DNA of 64,000 nt, from positions 1-64,000 of the forward strand of contig JBMOEW010000003.1 in assembly GCA_049314555.1 (NCBI GenBank), read 5' to 3'. This DNA is from REEB509 sp049314555. Its GTDB lineage: Bacteria; Pseudomonadota; Alphaproteobacteria; Caulobacterales; Aquidulcibacteraceae. Both the position numbers and the translations under genes were made by a program. Positions 25,419 to 34,025 of the stretch are shown in pieces. Numbering within the stretch: the stretch's first letter is position 1; the number at the start of each line of letters is the position of its first letter. Under the pieces are notes generated by a model. The model worked only from the letters and a program-made list of their open reading frames with translations, was not told where the DNA came from and did no database searches.

Positions 25419-26096
25419 ATGACAAAAACCAATTCCCCCGGTGGTTTTCCAAAACCGATCCACCTGTGGCTGGCGCTCGCACTTTTGGCGGGTCTGATCG
25501 CCGTTGTGGGCTTTGTGTTTCTGAGAAATAGGCCAGCCCCCGAAGGCACTCAAACCGCTTCTGTCGCCCCCAAGGGCTGCATTGACGGCGACCTCAGCGC
25601 CTTCGGTGGGCCTTTGGACCTGGTCAACAAGGACAATGCCCGCGTCACGGAGGTATCCTTCAAAGGGCATCCATCGATCTTGTACTTTGGCTTCACCTAT
25701 TGCCCGGATGTCTGCCCGCTTTCGATGTATGCTTTGGGCGACGCGATGCGCCAACTCGGCCCAGCCGGCAGCGACATCCAAACAGCGCTCATTTCCGTGG
25801 ATCCCGTTCGCGACACGCCAAGCATTATGGGCCAATACGCAGCGACGCAGGACTTTCCCGCAGGCTTGATCGGCCTAACCGGCAGCGAAGAGCAAGTGGC
25901 CGCCGCCGCCCGTGCCTTCCGCGTTACAGCTGATCGGGTGCGCCAGCCGGATGGGGATCCACAAAACTACCTCGTTAATCATTCGTCTTTTGCCTACATC
26001 CTGGACGCGGATTGGAAGGTTCGTGGCATCATCAGCACCACAGAAAGCGACCCCTCCACCATCGCCGCATGCGTTCGCCACATCCTGCGGCGCTAG
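25419..26096 (+). CDS. senC: SCO1/SenC/PrrC copper chaperone
   Basis: 225 residues: one N-terminal transmembrane helix (about 16-36), then a thioredoxin-fold SCO domain. Copper ligands are C95 and C99 in FTYCPDVCPLS and the His in LVNHSSFAY (about residue 187). It delivers copper to the CuA site of cytochrome oxidase and may pass redox information to RegB. In Rhodobacter it lies between regB and regA; here it is divergent from regB, so that expression can be balanced from a shared 194-base promoter region. Confidence 0.93.
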   Translation: MTKTNSPGGFPKPIHLWLALALLAGLIAVVGFVFLRNRPAPEGTQTASVAPKGCIDGDLSAFGGPLDLVNKDNARVTEVSFKGHPSILYFGFTYCPDVCPLSMYALGDAMRQLGPAGSDIQTALISVDPVRDTPSIMGQYAATQDFPAGLIGLTGSEEQVAAAARAFRVTADRVRQPDGDPQNYLVNHSSFAYILDADWKVRGIISTTESDPSTIAACVRHILRR

Positions 26097-26327
26097 GGGC
26101 GGACGTTGGCGCAGGTGCACATGCCCCATTGCTCAATCGAGGAATAGGCGTATTTCCCCTCAAACACTAATTCGATAGAAACGCGAAAAAGCGCGTTCGA
26201 TCATGGGGATGAGGCGCAACGAAGCTGGGGCGAGGCGGCTAGGAAAGCGCGTCTTAAGCGGTTTGCAACACTGGTTGATGTATAAGCATCAGGCTGCGCG
26301 AGGGCGCATGGCCGATAGTGAGGCGCG

Positions 26328-27632
26328 ATGCTGTATTCGCTCTACGAACTGAACCATCTTGCTGTGTTACCCCTTCGCGCCGCAGCGATGCTTCAGAGTG
26401 CGGTCCTGCGCTCGCCCTTCAATCCGGCTTCTCAAACCTCGGTTGGTCGCACCTTGGCTGCCGCTTCAGACGTCTTTGAGACTGTCACCCGGCGCTATCG
26501 CAAGCCCGAATGGAACCTTCCAAGCACCGAGGTTGAAGGACAGACCGTGAAGGTCACGCCGCGCGCTGTCTGGACCAATCAGTGGGTGTCGCTTGTCCAT
26601 TTTGAACGGGATGCCGCGCAGTTGATGGCTGCCCACGGCGGTCTGAAAGCAGACCCTAAGGTACTGATCGTTGCCCCTCTCTCGGGCCATTATGCGACGC
26701 TTCTCAGCGGAACAGTGGAAGCGTTTCTGCCAGACCACGACGTCTACATTACCGATTGGGCTGATGCGCGCATGGCCCCAATTGTGGCGGGTCGGTTCGA
26801 CCTCAACGATTACATCGACCACGTCATGTACATGTTGCGCCAGCTCGGTCCAGGGACCCACGTGGTGTCTGTATGCCAGCCGGGGCCGGCAGTCCTCGCC
26901 GCCGTCGCGTTGATGAGCGAAGCGGGTGACCCATGCACGCCGGCCACCATGACCTATATGGGCAGCCCGATCGATGCCCGCCGGTCGCCAACCGTTCCCA
27001 ACAAGCTGGCCACCGAACGTCCGTTCGAATGGTTCAAGAAGAACATGATCTACACAGTGCCCATGATGTACCCGGGCGCACTGCGGCAGGTCTATCCAGG
27101 CTTTCTTCAGCTCGCCAGCTTTATGGGCATGAATTTATCGCGCCACATGGATGCGCACTGGGAGTACTTCCAGAATTTGACAAAAGGGGATGGCGACAGC
27201 GCCGCCAAACACCGCGAGTTTTACGACGAGTACCTTTCCGTACTCGACTTGACGGAAGAGTTTTATCTCCAAACGATCGAACACGTCTTCCAAGAACACA
27301 CTTTGGCGCGCGGCGTTTTTGAGCACCGAGGCCATGTGGTCAATCTTGGGGCCATTCGCTCCACCGCCTTGATGACCGTCGAAGGCGAAAACGACGATAT
27401 CTCCGGCATCGGCCAAACCCAAGCCGCCCATGACCTTTGCACAGCGCTCCCGGATTCGATGCGCTTGGACTACGTGCAGCCGCAAGTCGGCCACTATGGC
27501 GTGTTCAACGGCAAACGCTTCCGTGCGGAAATTTATCCGCGCCAGCGCGACTTTATCCGTCGCTTCAATGCCGGCGGCTCGACTGCAAAAGCGAGCACGC
27601 GCAGGCCCGCGCGCTTAAGCGTGGTCAGTTAA
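26328..27632 (+). CDS. phaZ: Intracellular polyhydroxyalkanoate depolymerase
   Basis: 434 residues. Breaks down stored poly-3-hydroxybutyrate granules. The N-terminal MLYSLYELNH and the lipase-like box VCQPG with nucleophile C183 are the signatures of the PhaZ1-type intracellular enzyme, in which Cys replaces the usual Ser. Later motifs VEGENDDISG (with the Asp of the triad) and VGHYGVFNGKRFR (with the His) complete the site. A TATAAG box lies about 45 bases upstream of the ATG, but its -35 partner is poor. Confidence 0.95.
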   Translation: MLYSLYELNHLAVLPLRAAAMLQSAVLRSPFNPASQTSVGRTLAAASDVFETVTRRYRKPEWNLPSTEVEGQTVKVTPRAVWTNQWVSLVHFERDAAQLMAAHGGLKADPKVLIVAPLSGHYATLLSGTVEAFLPDHDVYITDWADARMAPIVAGRFDLNDYIDHVMYMLRQLGPGTHVVSVCQPGPAVLAAVALMSEAGDPCTPATMTYMGSPIDARRSPTVPNKLATERPFEWFKKNMIYTVPMMYPGALRQVYPGFLQLASFMGMNLSRHMDAHWEYFQNLTKGDGDSAAKHREFYDEYLSVLDLTEEFYLQTIEHVFQEHTLARGVFEHRGHVVNLGAIRSTALMTVEGENDDISGIGQTQAAHDLCTALPDSMRLDYVQPQVGHYGVFNGKRFRAEIYPRQRDFIRRFNAGGSTAKASTRRPARLSVVS

Positions 27633-27709
27633 CCCTTCGACCAACGAATTGGTGCATGCCTTGCGCGTCGCGGGCGTGCAACGGAAACGCCCAAAGGGGA
27701 GATGGCCCG

Positions 27710-28450
27710 GTGGAAGGCCACCATCGCATTGTGAATCCACAAGGCGAATCGGCACTGGTGACGCTGGTGATCAATCGGCGGGCGCGGCGGATCTCGTTGC
27801 GGATAGACCCAACACGACGCGAAGCTACCGTCACGAGCCCCTCAAAGCGCGCCTGCAAAGAAGCGCTGCAGTTTGCCGAAGAGCGCATTCCTTGGATACT
27901 GGCGCAACTGGCGCGGCTTCCAACACCAACGGTCATTGAGCACAACGGCGTTATTCCCATTCGCGGAGCGCCACACCGTCTTCGCCATGAGGCCGGTCGT
28001 GGCAGCGCGACATATCTGGAACAGCCAGAGCGCGCACTCGTTGTGCATGCCCCAGATGCGAAGCTGTTTGCGGGTCGGGTAGTCAGATTTCTGAAAGCGG
28101 AGGCCACCCAAGCCCTGTGCGAAAGCGTCGACCGCCACGCAGTTACGCTGGGGGTAAAGCCGGGTCGCATCACCGTGAAGGACACCCGCAGCCGGTGGGG
28201 GTCATGCACGTCAGACGGCGCGCTTGCCTTTAGTTGGCGCGTCATCCTGGCGCCGCCCAGCATTTTGGACTACCTCGCCGCCCACGAGGTCGCTCACCTG
28301 CGCGAAATGAACCACTCGCCGCGGTTCTGGGCGCTGGTAAACCAGTGCATGCCAAACTACCGCGAAGCACGAAGCTGGTTGCGTCGCCATGGCGTTGCCC
28401 TGCACGCCGTGCAGCCCGCCAAACACTCCTCGCCAGCAGATGAGCTTTAG
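27710..28450 (+). CDS. YgjP/DUF45-type zinc metallopeptidase
   Basis: 246 residues from GTG 27710, with GGGGAG about 9 bases upstream; the frame is open further but this start fits the family. The zinc site HEVAHLREMNHSPRFW (HExxH variant with a later His) is in the last quarter, preceded by KDTRSRWGSCTSDGALAFSW, both hallmarks of M48-like YgjP/DUF45 proteins. The substrate is unknown. It follows phaZ in the same direction and converges on the PBP1A gene with a 10-base gap. Confidence 0.85.
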   Translation: MEGHHRIVNPQGESALVTLVINRRARRISLRIDPTRREATVTSPSKRACKEALQFAEERIPWILAQLARLPTPTVIEHNGVIPIRGAPHRLRHEAGRGSATYLEQPERALVVHAPDAKLFAGRVVRFLKAEATQALCESVDRHAVTLGVKPGRITVKDTRSRWGSCTSDGALAFSWRVILAPPSILDYLAAHEVAHLREMNHSPRFWALVNQCMPNYREARSWLRRHGVALHAVQPAKHSSPADEL

Positions 28451-28460
28451 CCCCTAGCCC

Positions 28461-30737
28461 CTAGCCCTCTGGCCCAAAGTCCAGCGAACTATCCCCACCA
28501 TCGGAGGAGGGGGGAGCAGCCGGTCCCCGCGCGTTGCCCAACGGTGCCCCCCGCACAACACTCCCCGCCACAGGGGAGGTCGCTTCAGGCGCAACAGCGA
28601 CCGTAGGGCCTTCCGCGTAATCGCCCGGCCCAGGCAAAGCCAACGGCCGCGTCGGCAAATCCCGCAACGCTACGTCCATGTACCCGCGCCAAATGTCCGC
28701 CGGCATGGAGCCGCCGGTCACGCGCCGTGTGGTGGTGTAGTTGTCATTGCCAACCCAAACACCCGTCACAAGCCCGGGCGTGTAACCAATGAACCAGGCA
28801 TCACGATAGTCGTTCGTTGTGCCGGTTTTGCCGCCGATCATGCGTCCTGGCACGCGAGCCCGCGTCCCGGTGCCGCCCTCAACGGCGCGGGTCATCAACA
28901 GGTTCATGTAGCGTTGCGTCTGCGGTTCAATCACCACAGGCGCGGGGGTCGCGTCATGCTCCCAAACCAGTTCTCGGGTGTTGCTTTCACCGCCGGTGCG
29001 TCGATAGATGCGCACAACGCCAAAGGCTGAAACCCTGCGCCCATCGGCAGCCATGGCCCCATAAGCTTCGGTGAGTTCCAACAGCGTCATCTCCTGCGAC
29101 CCGAGCGCAAGCGAACGATAGTTTCGCAGCGGGGAGTCCACGCCCAAACGACGGGCCGCCGCAATCACTTCGCCGCCGCCGATCTCATTGGCGATTTGGA
29201 TCGCCACAGTGTTAATCGATCGTGCATAGGCCGCCGTCAGCGAAACAGGGCCGGCAAACTCTCCATCATAGTTCCCAGGAGTCCAATCCCCATAAGTCAC
29301 CGGCGTGTCCACGCGCACCGTCCAGGGCGTGTAGCCGCGCTCGAAAGCGGCGAGATAGATAAAGTATTTGAACGACGACCCGGGTTGCCGCCGCGCTTGG
29401 GTGGCGCGATTGAATTGGCTGCCGCCATACGAACGGCCGCCAACCATCGCTTGAACGCCGCCCTGCGCATCAAGCGAAAGCAACGCCGCTTGGCTCACCC
29501 CGCGCTCTTCGCCCTCGGCATCCAACCGCGCATTTGCAACCCGCTGTGCCGCGCGTTGAGCCTCGATATCGATGGTCGTTTCGACAATATAGTCACCGCG
29601 ATTGGTGCCGATGACATCGTTGAGCAGGGGATCGATCCAGTCCCGGAAATAGCCAAGGTCATCGTTCGGAGCGGCCCGCGCCACACGCAGGGCCGTTCCC
29701 TTGGCTTCTGCCATTTCAGCGGTCGTAATCATTCCCAACCGGGCCATTTCGGCCAACACCACATCCGCACGCTCCCTGGCACCGGCTTCCTGCTGCGCTG
29801 GGTTCAACCGCGACGGCGCTTTCACCAGGCCCGCAAGCATCGCCGCCTGCGAGAGGGTTAGCCGCGAGGCCGGCACGTCAAAGTAACGCTCGCTCGCCGC
29901 CTCAATGCCCCACGCACCGGCACCGAAATAGACGCGCGACAAATACAGCGCCATCAGCTGTTCTTTGCTGAACTGCCCCTCAAGCCACAGCGCCAAAACA
30001 AATTCCTGGGCTTTGCGCCGAAATGTCCGCTCGTTTGTGAGGAAGAGGTTCTTGGCGAGCTGCTGTGTGATCGTCGATCCGCCCTGCACAACCCGCCCGG
30101 TTCTCAGGTTTTCCACCGCGGCCCGGGCCAAGCCCGCAAAATCGATCCCCAAATGGCTGTAAAAGCGACGATCTTCGATCGCCACGAACGCCTCCGGAAC
30201 GTAGCCGGGCAGGCTCGCGAGATCGACGGGCGGAGCGTCTTGAGCCCCTTCGCGGCGGATCACCACGCCGTTGCGATCCACAAAGGTGATGCTGGGGTTG
30301 TCGGAGGCCTGCCACAGGTCCGCTGTCGAGGGCATATCGCGCGTCACAAAGAACGCGAAGATAGCAATCAGGGCAATAATGCCGCCAGCGCCCCAACCCG
30401 CATAAACCGTGGCGCGCCGCCAAATCGGTAGGGGAGGCGCATTCGGATCGCGCCGCTTGAAAATTTTTCTCCAGCCTGCCCCAACCAAAGCCTTGGCGCG
30501 AACGGCGAAGGGAGCAAGGGGTGCGAGCACCGGCTTTGCTTTTTCAACGAGCGGTTGCGCTCGAGCTTTGACAGCGCGCCAAGCGTCTCCGGCCTTTCCC
30601 TTGCCAAGACGAACAGCCTCCCCAAACTTCGCGCGGCAATCCTGCCAAAGAGCTGCAGCCTTTGCGCGCCAACCGTCAAAACGGCTCGGCTGTTCGTCGT
30701 TCTGCGGCGAATTGCCGTCGTGTGGAGGTTCTATCAT
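28461..30737 (-). CDS. Class A penicillin-binding protein 1A family
   Basis: 758 residues. A long basic cytoplasmic N-terminus (1-115) precedes one transmembrane helix (about 118-140). The GT51 glycosyltransferase domain has EDRRFYSH with the catalytic Glu, GGSTITQQLAKN and LALWLEGQFSKEQLMALYLS. The transpeptidase domain has the SSFK active-site Ser-Lys, SIN and KTGT motifs. The C-terminus is Pro/Ala/Gly-rich. It builds and cross-links peptidoglycan. The unusually long Lys/Arg/Ala-rich N-terminal segment may bind a partner. It is divergent from the Bax-inhibitor-like gene. Confidence 0.95.
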   Translation of the reverse strand: MIEPPHDGNSPQNDEQPSRFDGWRAKAAALWQDCRAKFGEAVRLGKGKAGDAWRAVKARAQPLVEKAKPVLAPLAPFAVRAKALVGAGWRKIFKRRDPNAPPLPIWRRATVYAGWGAGGIIALIAIFAFFVTRDMPSTADLWQASDNPSITFVDRNGVVIRREGAQDAPPVDLASLPGYVPEAFVAIEDRRFYSHLGIDFAGLARAAVENLRTGRVVQGGSTITQQLAKNLFLTNERTFRRKAQEFVLALWLEGQFSKEQLMALYLSRVYFGAGAWGIEAASERYFDVPASRLTLSQAAMLAGLVKAPSRLNPAQQEAGARERADVVLAEMARLGMITTAEMAEAKGTALRVARAAPNDDLGYFRDWIDPLLNDVIGTNRGDYIVETTIDIEAQRAAQRVANARLDAEGEERGVSQAALLSLDAQGGVQAMVGGRSYGGSQFNRATQARRQPGSSFKYFIYLAAFERGYTPWTVRVDTPVTYGDWTPGNYDGEFAGPVSLTAAYARSINTVAIQIANEIGGGEVIAAARRLGVDSPLRNYRSLALGSQEMTLLELTEAYGAMAADGRRVSAFGVVRIYRRTGGESNTRELVWEHDATPAPVVIEPQTQRYMNLLMTRAVEGGTGTRARVPGRMIGGKTGTTNDYRDAWFIGYTPGLVTGVWVGNDNYTTTRRVTGGSMPADIWRGYMDVALRDLPTRPLALPGPGDYAEGPTVAVAPEATSPVAGSVVRGAPLGNARGPAAPPSSDGGDSSLDFGPEG

Positions 30738-30996
30738 TGCCCATTAGCCCAATCTGCCCGGGTTTGGTGCTAGCCCGATTCGGCGAATTTCCGGCACGGC
30801 GCGCCATGATAGGCCCTGCCCAACCCAAACCGCCGGGCACGCCTCGCGGAGGAAGCGACCTTGCGCCAGGGTAAACGCGCTCTAACTCTGGTTTAGCACA
30901 GTTTGGCTTTGGTGCTTTGGGGCCTGGCGCGGATCTGGTCAAGCTTCCGTGATCGACTTGTATGTCGTAAAAACCCACTACATATATCAGGCATAC

Positions 30997-31019
30997 GCCG
31001 CCAGTCCGTCTGGAACGGC
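30997..31019 (+). promoter_or_regulatory. Leader hairpin next to the BI-1 ribosome site
   Basis: GCCG-CCAG (30997-31004), loop TCCGT, CTGG-AA-CGGC (31010-31019): an 8-bp stem with a 2-base bulge that ends 3 bases before the GGAGG of the BI-1 gene. A structured leader (the ybhL leader motif) is known upstream of YbhL/BI-1 genes in alphaproteobacteria; whether this is an example cannot be settled by eye. Confidence 0.4.
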
Positions 31020-31033
31020 TATGGAGGAATTAT

Positions 31034-31768
31034 ATGAACGACGTTTTCGGTCAGACCCGCTCGATCCCGACGGGCCGCGCGGATATGGCGGTCGACGCCG
31101 GCCTGCGCAGCTTCATGTTGGGCGTATATAACAAAATGGCGCTCGGACTTGTGCTGTCTGCCGCGCTGGCCTTTGTGGTTGGAACAAATGCCCAGTTGAG
31201 CGCGCTAGTGTTTGGCACACCGCTGCGTTGGGTTGTCATGTTCGGCCCCATCGGCCTGTTGCTGATTTCAGCTTTTGTCATGCGCAACCCAAGCCCGATG
31301 GCGGCCAACGCGATCTATTGGTCAGTGGTGTCGCTGATCGGCGTCGGCATGGGTGCCATCGTTATCGTCTATGGCAATCAGCCAGGTGGCATGCTGTCGG
31401 TGGCAAAAGCTTTCTTCACCACCGCGGCCGCGTTCGGCGCTCTCAGCCTCTGGGGATACACCACCAAGCGTGATCTCTCTGGCTTGGGCGTGTTTTTGAT
31501 CATGGGCGTGGTCGGGCTGATCATCGCCTCGGTCGTCAACATGTTCCTGAACTCAGGCCCGCTCGGCTTTGCCATCAGCGTCATCGGCGTCGCGGTTTTC
31601 GGTCTCTTGACCGCCTTCGACACCCAACGCCTGAAGTACAGCTACTATGAACTTGTCGGCAACGAGCGGATGCTCGCTGTGGCAACCACGTTCGGCGCGT
31701 TGAGCCTCTACATCAACTTCGTCAACATGTTCCAGTTCATCTTGAGCATCATGGCACCACGCGACTAA
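31034..31768 (+). CDS. Bax inhibitor-1/YccA-YbhL family membrane protein
   Basis: 244 residues with seven hydrophobic helices. Family features include the N-terminal LRSFMLGVYNKMALGL, the middle AAFGALSLWGYTTKRDLS and the C-terminal region with FDTQRLKYSYY, whose Asp belongs to the di-aspartyl pH sensor, plus the last helix SLYINFVNMFQFIL. The family conducts Ca2+/H+ in a pH-dependent manner in studied members and is linked to membrane stress. A strong GGAGG precedes ATG 31034 by 6 bases, behind the leader hairpin; a terminator follows the gene. Confidence 0.92.
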   Translation: MNDVFGQTRSIPTGRADMAVDAGLRSFMLGVYNKMALGLVLSAALAFVVGTNAQLSALVFGTPLRWVVMFGPIGLLLISAFVMRNPSPMAANAIYWSVVSLIGVGMGAIVIVYGNQPGGMLSVAKAFFTTAAAFGALSLWGYTTKRDLSGLGVFLIMGVVGLIIASVVNMFLNSGPLGFAISVIGVAVFGLLTAFDTQRLKYSYYELVGNERMLAVATTFGALSLYINFVNMFQFILSIMAPRD

Positions 31769-31798
31769 CGCGCCCGGTTCTATGGTCAGAGATTGAGG

Positions 31799-31828
31799 TG
31801 CCCCGGGCCGCAAGGCTCGGGGCATTTT
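31799..31828 (+). terminator. Rho-independent terminator of the BI-1 gene
   Basis: TGCCCCG (31799-31805) pairs with CGGGGCA (31818-31824), with GCC..GGC extending the stem around CGCAA, followed by TTTT (31825-31828). It lies 30 bases after the stop codon, between convergent genes. Confidence 0.85.
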
Positions 31829-31852
31829 ACTTGGTCTTTGGCCGATAAGGGA

Positions 31853-32209
31853 TCAATCAGGAGCGATCTTGAGGAGCTGGCGGTCAAACACCCTCAAAAC
31901 CGCTTCCAACTCTCTTCCGCGCCGCAGGATCAGCCCGCCGCTCGCCACCACGCTAAACGCCCCCTGTCGTTGCGCCAAAGCCGGGCGCTTTTCGATTCGG
32001 TACAGCGGGACCTCGCTTGTGCGCCGGAAAACACTGAAAATTGAATGGTCTGGCAGCGAGTCCATCGCGTAATCGCGCCACTCGCCAGCGGCGACCATCC
32101 GCCCATAGACGCGCAAAATGAGGGTGAGTTCCCCCCGCGTGAAGAAAACCCCGCGCGAAGGTCGCAGCGGCAAACTTGGATCTGCATCTCCCAAGTCATT
32201 GAATTTCAA
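31853..32209 (-). CDS. DUF2794 protein
   Basis: 118 residues. The characteristic segments FTRGELTLILRVYGRMVAAG, WRDYAMDSL and FSVFRRTSEVPLYRIEKRP are those of DUF2794, a small cytoplasmic alphaproteobacterial family of unknown function. The length matches the family. It converges on the BI-1 gene and diverges from the structured region and ABC operon at 32278-36985, suggesting an independent promoter in 32210-32300. Confidence 0.88.
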   Translation of the reverse strand: MKFNDLGDADPSLPLRPSRGVFFTRGELTLILRVYGRMVAAGEWRDYAMDSLPDHSIFSVFRRTSEVPLYRIEKRPALAQRQGAFSVVASGGLILRRGRELEAVLRVFDRQLLKIAPD

Positions 32210-32277
32210 AGGCCTGCTCCCGTCTGTCTATGAAAAAGCGTCCACGTCTGGTTTTAGCCCGATTTTGCGCTTGCTTC

Positions 32278-32445
32278 CGCCCCATCGCGGGGCGAGTTTA
32301 GCATCGTGGTCAGGCGGAGATAGTCGCGTCTCTCAGAATCCATCAGCCCCCCCAGCCCCCTGGGAGGCGTGTGCTCCGCCTGACCCGCCTGATTTCTGGG
32401 CATCCCAGCAAACCGTCTGCCTCCTTATCCGGGGCAGGCGGTTTT
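32278..32445 (+). ncRNA. Candidate structured RNA in a divergent intergenic region
   Basis: Three strong stems follow each other on the plus strand. First, CGCCCC/GGGGCG (32278-32294). Second, a perfect 12-bp stem GGTCAGGCGGAG (32308-32319) with CTCCGCCTGACC (32374-32385) that encloses a further CCCAG/CTGGG hairpin (32351-32364). Third, a 10-bp stem ACCGTCTGCC (32412-32421) with GGCAGGCGGT (32433-32442) followed by TTTT, the shape of an intrinsic terminator. No protein gene is read into this terminator from the left, because the upstream gene points away. Either a free small RNA or a 5' leader with attenuator for the ABC operon at 32562 is indicated; no known family was recognised. Confidence 0.45.
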
Positions 32446-32561
32446 GCTTTGGCGGGGGTCGCGCGCAGGTCAAAGCGTTGCATGCCTTCAATGTGCTCTT
32501 CCGTTTCGGCAAAGGGTACCGTACAAGCGGCCCGCCCTTCGACAACGGAAATCCAAATCCA

Positions 32562-33290
32562 ATGATCCTGCAGGTTGAAAGCTTGCGAAAAACATTCGCG
32601 CGCCGCGTCGCTGTGGACGAAGTGTCGTTCACTGTCGACGCCGGCGAAGTCGTTGGAGTCCTCGGCCCGAACGGGGCCGGCAAGACGACCACCATGCGCA
32701 TGATCGCCGGGTATCTTGAGCCCGACGGTGGCACCGCGCGCGTGTTCAACATCGATGTGACAAAGGACCGTCGCCGCGCTCAAGAACGCATCGGCTATCT
32801 GCCGGAAGGTGCCCCGCTGTATGATGAAATGACGCCGCTGGGTTTCCTGACCTTCCTTGCCGAAGCGCGCGGGCTCAAAAAGGACGTGGCGCGCAACGCT
32901 GTGCGCCGCGCCGCGCAAGATGCCCAGTTGGGGGATTCGATCGATCGTCCGATCGCGGCGCTTTCCAAAGGCTATCGCCGCCGGGTCGGCATCGCTTCAA
33001 CGCTGCTCCATGACCCCATGCTGCTGATCCTTGATGAACCCACCGACGGGCTGGACCCCAATCAGCGCCAATATGTCCGCGACCTGATCCGGCGCTTGGG
33101 CACAGAGCGGGCCGTCCTACTGTCCACGCACAGCCTTGAGGAAGTTGCCGCCGTGTGCACGCGCGCGATCATCATCAACAAGGGTCGCATCGTTGCCGAC
33201 GCCACGCCACAGGCACTCGCCGAAGGCCATAGCGACGGACTGGAAGGCGCATTCCGCAGCCTCACCACCTTAGAGGAGGCCGTATCGTGA
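32562..33290 (+). CDS. ABC transporter ATP-binding subunit, GldA-like
   Basis: 242 residues from ATG 32562. Walker A GPNGAGKTTTM, signature LSKGYRRRVGIAS, Walker B LLILDEPTDGLD and the H-loop STHS are complete. YLPEGAPLYDEMTPLGFL is typical of the GldA/YhiH/NosF-type ATPases that pair with ABC-2 permeases. It is the first gene of a four-gene operon with a permease, a GldG-like protein and a DUF4340 protein. The stop overlaps the next start (GTGA, 33287-33290). The upstream frame from 32118 runs through the structured intergenic region and is not coding. Confidence 0.9.
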   Translation: MILQVESLRKTFARRVAVDEVSFTVDAGEVVGVLGPNGAGKTTTMRMIAGYLEPDGGTARVFNIDVTKDRRRAQERIGYLPEGAPLYDEMTPLGFLTFLAEARGLKKDVARNAVRRAAQDAQLGDSIDRPIAALSKGYRRRVGIASTLLHDPMLLILDEPTDGLDPNQRQYVRDLIRRLGTERAVLLSTHSLEEVAAVCTRAIIINKGRIVADATPQALAEGHSDGLEGAFRSLTTLEEAVS

Positions 33291-34021
33291 AGGGCCTCTC
33301 CGCTGTGTTTCGACGCGAGATCATGAGTTATCTCAACACCCCCGCAGCCTACGTTTTCGTCGGGGTGTTTTTGTTTGCAATCAACCTGTTTGCCTTCCAG
33401 GTGGGCGGCCTTTGGGCCACCCGTCAGGCAGATTTGACGCCGTTCTTCGTCTTCCATCCCTGGATCTTTATGGTGTTTTTGCCGGCCGTGGCGATGCGCT
33501 TGTGGGCAGAAGATGCCAGAGCCGGCACGATGGAAGTGCTGCTGACGCTTCCAGCCACCACCGCAGCACTCGTCGTTGGCAAGTTCCTGGCGGCTTGGGC
33601 CTTGGCAGGGGCAGCACTTGCGCTCACCACCCCAATTTGGATCACGATGAATGTTCTGGGCCAGCCAGACAATGCCGCGATCTTCACGGCCTATCTCGCA
33701 AGCATGCTGATGGCCGGGGCCTATCTCGCGATTGGGTCTGCGATGTCGGCTTTGGTCAACTCACAAGTCACCGCATTTGTGCTGGCGGTTCTGGCGAGCT
33801 TTTTGATAACCGCGATGGGCCTTCCGTTCACCCAAGGCGCGATCGCTTCCGTTTTTGGCAGCGGTATCGCAAGCGGCATCGCCTCGCTTTCCATCATCCA
33901 CCACTTCGAAGCCGCCCAACGCGGCGTGATCGAGTTAAGAGCAATGGTCTACTTCCTCACGATGATCGGCCTGTTCCTGGCATGGACGGCCCTGGCCGTT
34001 GATGCACGACGGGGAGGGTGA
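33287..34021 (+). CDS. ABC-2 permease, GldF-like
   Basis: 244 residues from GTG 33287, coupled to the ATPase gene. Six hydrophobic segments are visible, with the ABC-2 start VFRREIMSYLNTPAAYVFVGVF and FHPWIFMVFLPAVAMRLWAEDARAGTME split across the first loop, features of GldF-type and NosY-type permeases. It forms the membrane channel with the ATPase. The following GldG-like gene begins 4 bases after the stop. Confidence 0.88.
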   Translation: MKGLSAVFRREIMSYLNTPAAYVFVGVFLFAINLFAFQVGGLWATRQADLTPFFVFHPWIFMVFLPAVAMRLWAEDARAGTMEVLLTLPATTAALVVGKFLAAWALAGAALALTTPIWITMNVLGQPDNAAIFTAYLASMLMAGAYLAIGSAMSALVNSQVTAFVLAVLASFLITAMGLPFTQGAIASVFGSGIASGIASLSIIHHFEAAQRGVIELRAMVYFLTMIGLFLAWTALAVDARRGG

Positions 34022-34025
34022 CCAG

